Shown piece after piece: positions 5,417 through 6,761 of a DNA stretch of 6,761 bases (the stretch's first letter is position 1; every line of letters starts with the position of its first letter). Made by a program: the position numbers and the translations under genes. The stretch is from an uncultured bacterium (GTDB lineage: Bacteria; Pseudomonadota; Gammaproteobacteria; Burkholderiales; Burkholderiaceae_F). The notes under the pieces are model-generated. The model made no database searches. It was not told the DNA's origin and worked only from the letters and a program-made list of their open reading frames with translations. Where the stretch lies: NCBI GenBank assembly GCA_905215795.1, contig CAJMRV010000093.1, positions 1 through 6,761 of the forward strand. The letters run 5' to 3'.

Positions 5417-6208
5417 ATGACGACCATCAAGCCGCTTGCCACCGCCTTCGCCGTGGTGTCCCTCGGCCTCGCGGCCGGCCTTTCCGGCGCCGCCCAGGCC
5501 GCTTCGTTCACGACGCTCGAACTCAACGTCGCCAAGGCCTTCCTCGACAACGCCGTCCTCTCCTCGGTCAACGGGGAGTCGACCATGGTGAGGGAGGTGA
5601 GGGGCCACTTCGGCAAGGATCCCGTCGTCATCGACGCCGCCCGTTACGCGGAAGCCGCCGGCGGGCCCCGGGTCGCCAAGGCCCCGAGGGTCATCATCAC
5701 CGGTCTCGTCGGCTCGATGACGAGCGGACGCGACGGCATCGTCCGTGTGGGGCCGTTCGTCCCGGGCGACGGTTACACGAGGATCGAGCAGCGCTTCGAC
5801 GCGCGCGCCGACACGACGGGGAGCCTCGGCCGCCTGGGGTATCTGGGCGCCTACCGCTTCGTGTGCCGTCCGGCGCCCCGCGAGGGCGACGTGTATCCGC
5901 TCGTCGACTGCCGCACGGTCCCGATGCTCCTCAACCACTTCAACGACGGCCTCGACAAGGCGGCCGCCGCCATCGCCGCCAAGCGCGCGGGCCGGTCCGC
6001 CCCCTTCAGCGAGGTGCTCGCCAAGGGCGTGGAGATGGCCGCGGTCCTACCCGACGGGCTGCGCGCCGCCTGCACGAAGGGCGTGGTCCCGTGTTTGGCC
6101 GCTTATCATGACGCCGCCCAGAGCATGGAGTTCCATGAAATGATGAGCGAGGGGATCGAGGACGCGGGCGAAGCAATCGACCGCCGCATCAAGGAACTCG
6201 GACTCTGA
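5417..6208 (+). CDS. Secreted protein of unknown function, first of a tandem paralogue pair
   Basis: This is a 263-residue precursor. The N-terminus is a clear Sec signal peptide: a short polar start with Lys5, a hydrophobic stretch at about 8-24 and probable cleavage after AQA (28). The mature part has cysteines at 150, 165, 219 and 226, which could form disulfides in the periplasm. The block GSLGRLGYLGAYRFVCR (135-151) and DCRTVP (164-169) define a C-x14-C motif shared with the next gene. The C-terminal third is Ala/Lys/Glu-rich and helical. The ATG at 5417 has AAGGAG 9 nt upstream; an in-frame ATG at 5387 lies before that site and would lengthen the signal n-region without its own ribosome-binding site. 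I do not recognise a family. The gene is followed after 45 nt by its paralogue, so they are probably cotranscribed. Confidence 0.85.
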   Translation: MTTIKPLATAFAVVSLGLAAGLSGAAQAASFTTLELNVAKAFLDNAVLSSVNGESTMVREVRGHFGKDPVVIDAARYAEAAGGPRVAKAPRVIITGLVGSMTSGRDGIVRVGPFVPGDGYTRIEQRFDARADTTGSLGRLGYLGAYRFVCRPAPREGDVYPLVDCRTVPMLLNHFNDGLDKAAAAIAAKRAGRSAPFSEVLAKGVEMAAVLPDGLRAACTKGVVPCLAAYHDAAQSMEFHEMMSEGIEDAGEAIDRRIKELGL

Positions 6209-6253
6209 TCGAACGAACCAACAACAATGACCATTGAACCGGAGAGAATCCCT

Positions 6254-6761
6254 GTGAATCTGAGAAAGACGATCCTGACCATCGCCCTCGCCGTCGTTTC
6301 GGCGCACTGCGCCGCCTCGGCGTTCACCGACCTTGAGAAGACCACCGCGAAGACCTGTCTCGACTACGACGTGCTCGTCGCCCTGACGGGCCTCTCGAAC
6401 AACTTCTCGAGGAACTTCGGGTACTTTGAGGGCGCTAAGCGCCCGCCCATCATGCACGTCCAGACGATGTTCGACCGCTTCATGGGCAAGCCCGAGGTGT
6501 TCGCCAAGGAGAACTTCAGGAGCTACATCGGCAACTACGGTCTCGTGCGCTCGATGTCCGTGGACTTGACGGGCAAGGACTTCGTCGTCAAGCCCGCGAT
6601 CCTCCAACCGAACAAACTCGGGGTGGAGTACCACTTCAACGCCTCGGACGATCCCGACGGATCTCTCCGGCGGATGCGCTACCTGACGCCTTATCTCTTC
6701 GTGTGCCGGTGCGTCGACATGGAGAAGGGGGTCTTCGAGTTCCGTGACTGCCTCACCGTGA
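6254..6761 (+). CDS. Secreted paralogue of the preceding gene, GTG start, 3' end outside window
   Basis: The frame runs from GTG 6254 through 169 complete codons to the window edge without a stop. GGAGA at 6241-6245 lies 8 nt before the GTG and decides this start. An in-frame ATG at 6227 has no comparable site. The product has a Sec signal peptide (NLRK, hydrophobic core, cleavage after ASA at 23). It resembles the preceding protein without gaps in two blocks: residues 24-46 (11 of 23 identical) and 133-169 (18 of 37 identical). The second block includes YLFVCR and DC-x-TV with Cys151 and Cys166 spaced C-x14-C. The regions between the blocks have diverged strongly. The resemblance, equal placement and 45-nt gap indicate a tandem duplication. 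Function is unknown, and the visible part lacks the C-terminal third of the paralogue. Confidence 0.85.
   Translation, partial: MNLRKTILTIALAVVSAHCAASAFTDLEKTTAKTCLDYDVLVALTGLSNNFSRNFGYFEGAKRPPIMHVQTMFDRFMGKPEVFAKENFRSYIGNYGLVRSMSVDLTGKDFVVKPAILQPNKLGVEYHFNASDDPDGSLRRMRYLTPYLFVCRCVDMEKGVFEFRDCLTV

Noticed and set aside
5396..5938. A 180-codon minus-strand open frame
   Set aside because: It is antisense to the first secreted-protein gene, which has a clear signal peptide and ribosome-binding site.
6299..6313. Possible lipoprotein cysteine (Cys19) in the second secreted protein
   Set aside because: The residues before it (SAH) do not fit a lipobox, and a regular cleavage site follows at ASA.
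6047..6634. A 195-codon minus-strand open frame
   Set aside because: It is antisense to the ends of both secreted paralogues, whose homology to each other establishes the plus strand as coding.

Overview
The window is GC-rich, densely coded bacterial DNA. The presence of tilS, the codon use (strong preference for G or C at third positions) and the mix of gene families suggest a proteobacterium. A betaproteobacterium of the Sutterella type is my best guess, but that is inference from overall character and not from a marker gene. Nothing here looks like an insertion sequence, phage, CRISPR array or RNA gene.

Left part (1-1161): the 3' two-thirds of tilS, the tRNA(Ile) lysidine synthase, runs on the plus strand and ends at a strong hairpin terminator. 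The hairpin also has a T-rich tail in the other direction, so it probably serves the convergent operon as well.

Middle left (1185-3076, all minus strand, read from right to left): a compact metalloid or metal resistance module. It has an ArsR-family repressor with many cysteines, then its terminator, then a near-perfect 24-bp inverted repeat overlapping a candidate promoter. These are followed by an ArsP/COG0701-type permease and a small CxxC thioredoxin-like protein. The likely logic is that the repressor sits on the inverted repeat until a soft thiophilic ligand binds its cysteines. The permease then exports the ligand, and the thioredoxin-like protein may handle thiol or redox chemistry.

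Middle right (3128-4882, minus strand): a CpXC-domain protein with two zinc-ribbon-like CxxC pairs and its own TATAAT promoter, then an unrecognised 306-residue soluble protein further upstream. A GC-rich hairpin separates the two.

Right part (4883-6761): a 534-bp divergent intergenic region holds a cluster of CCGCCTA/CCTAGG repeats and a small terminator-like hairpin. Two tandem plus-strand genes follow, encoding secreted proteins that are clearly paralogous to each other and share a C-x14-C motif. The second uses a GTG start and runs off the end of the window. Their function is unknown.

The most interesting items are the repeat-rich divergent region in front of the secreted paralogue pair, and the operator and leader layout of the ArsR-permease-thioredoxin module.
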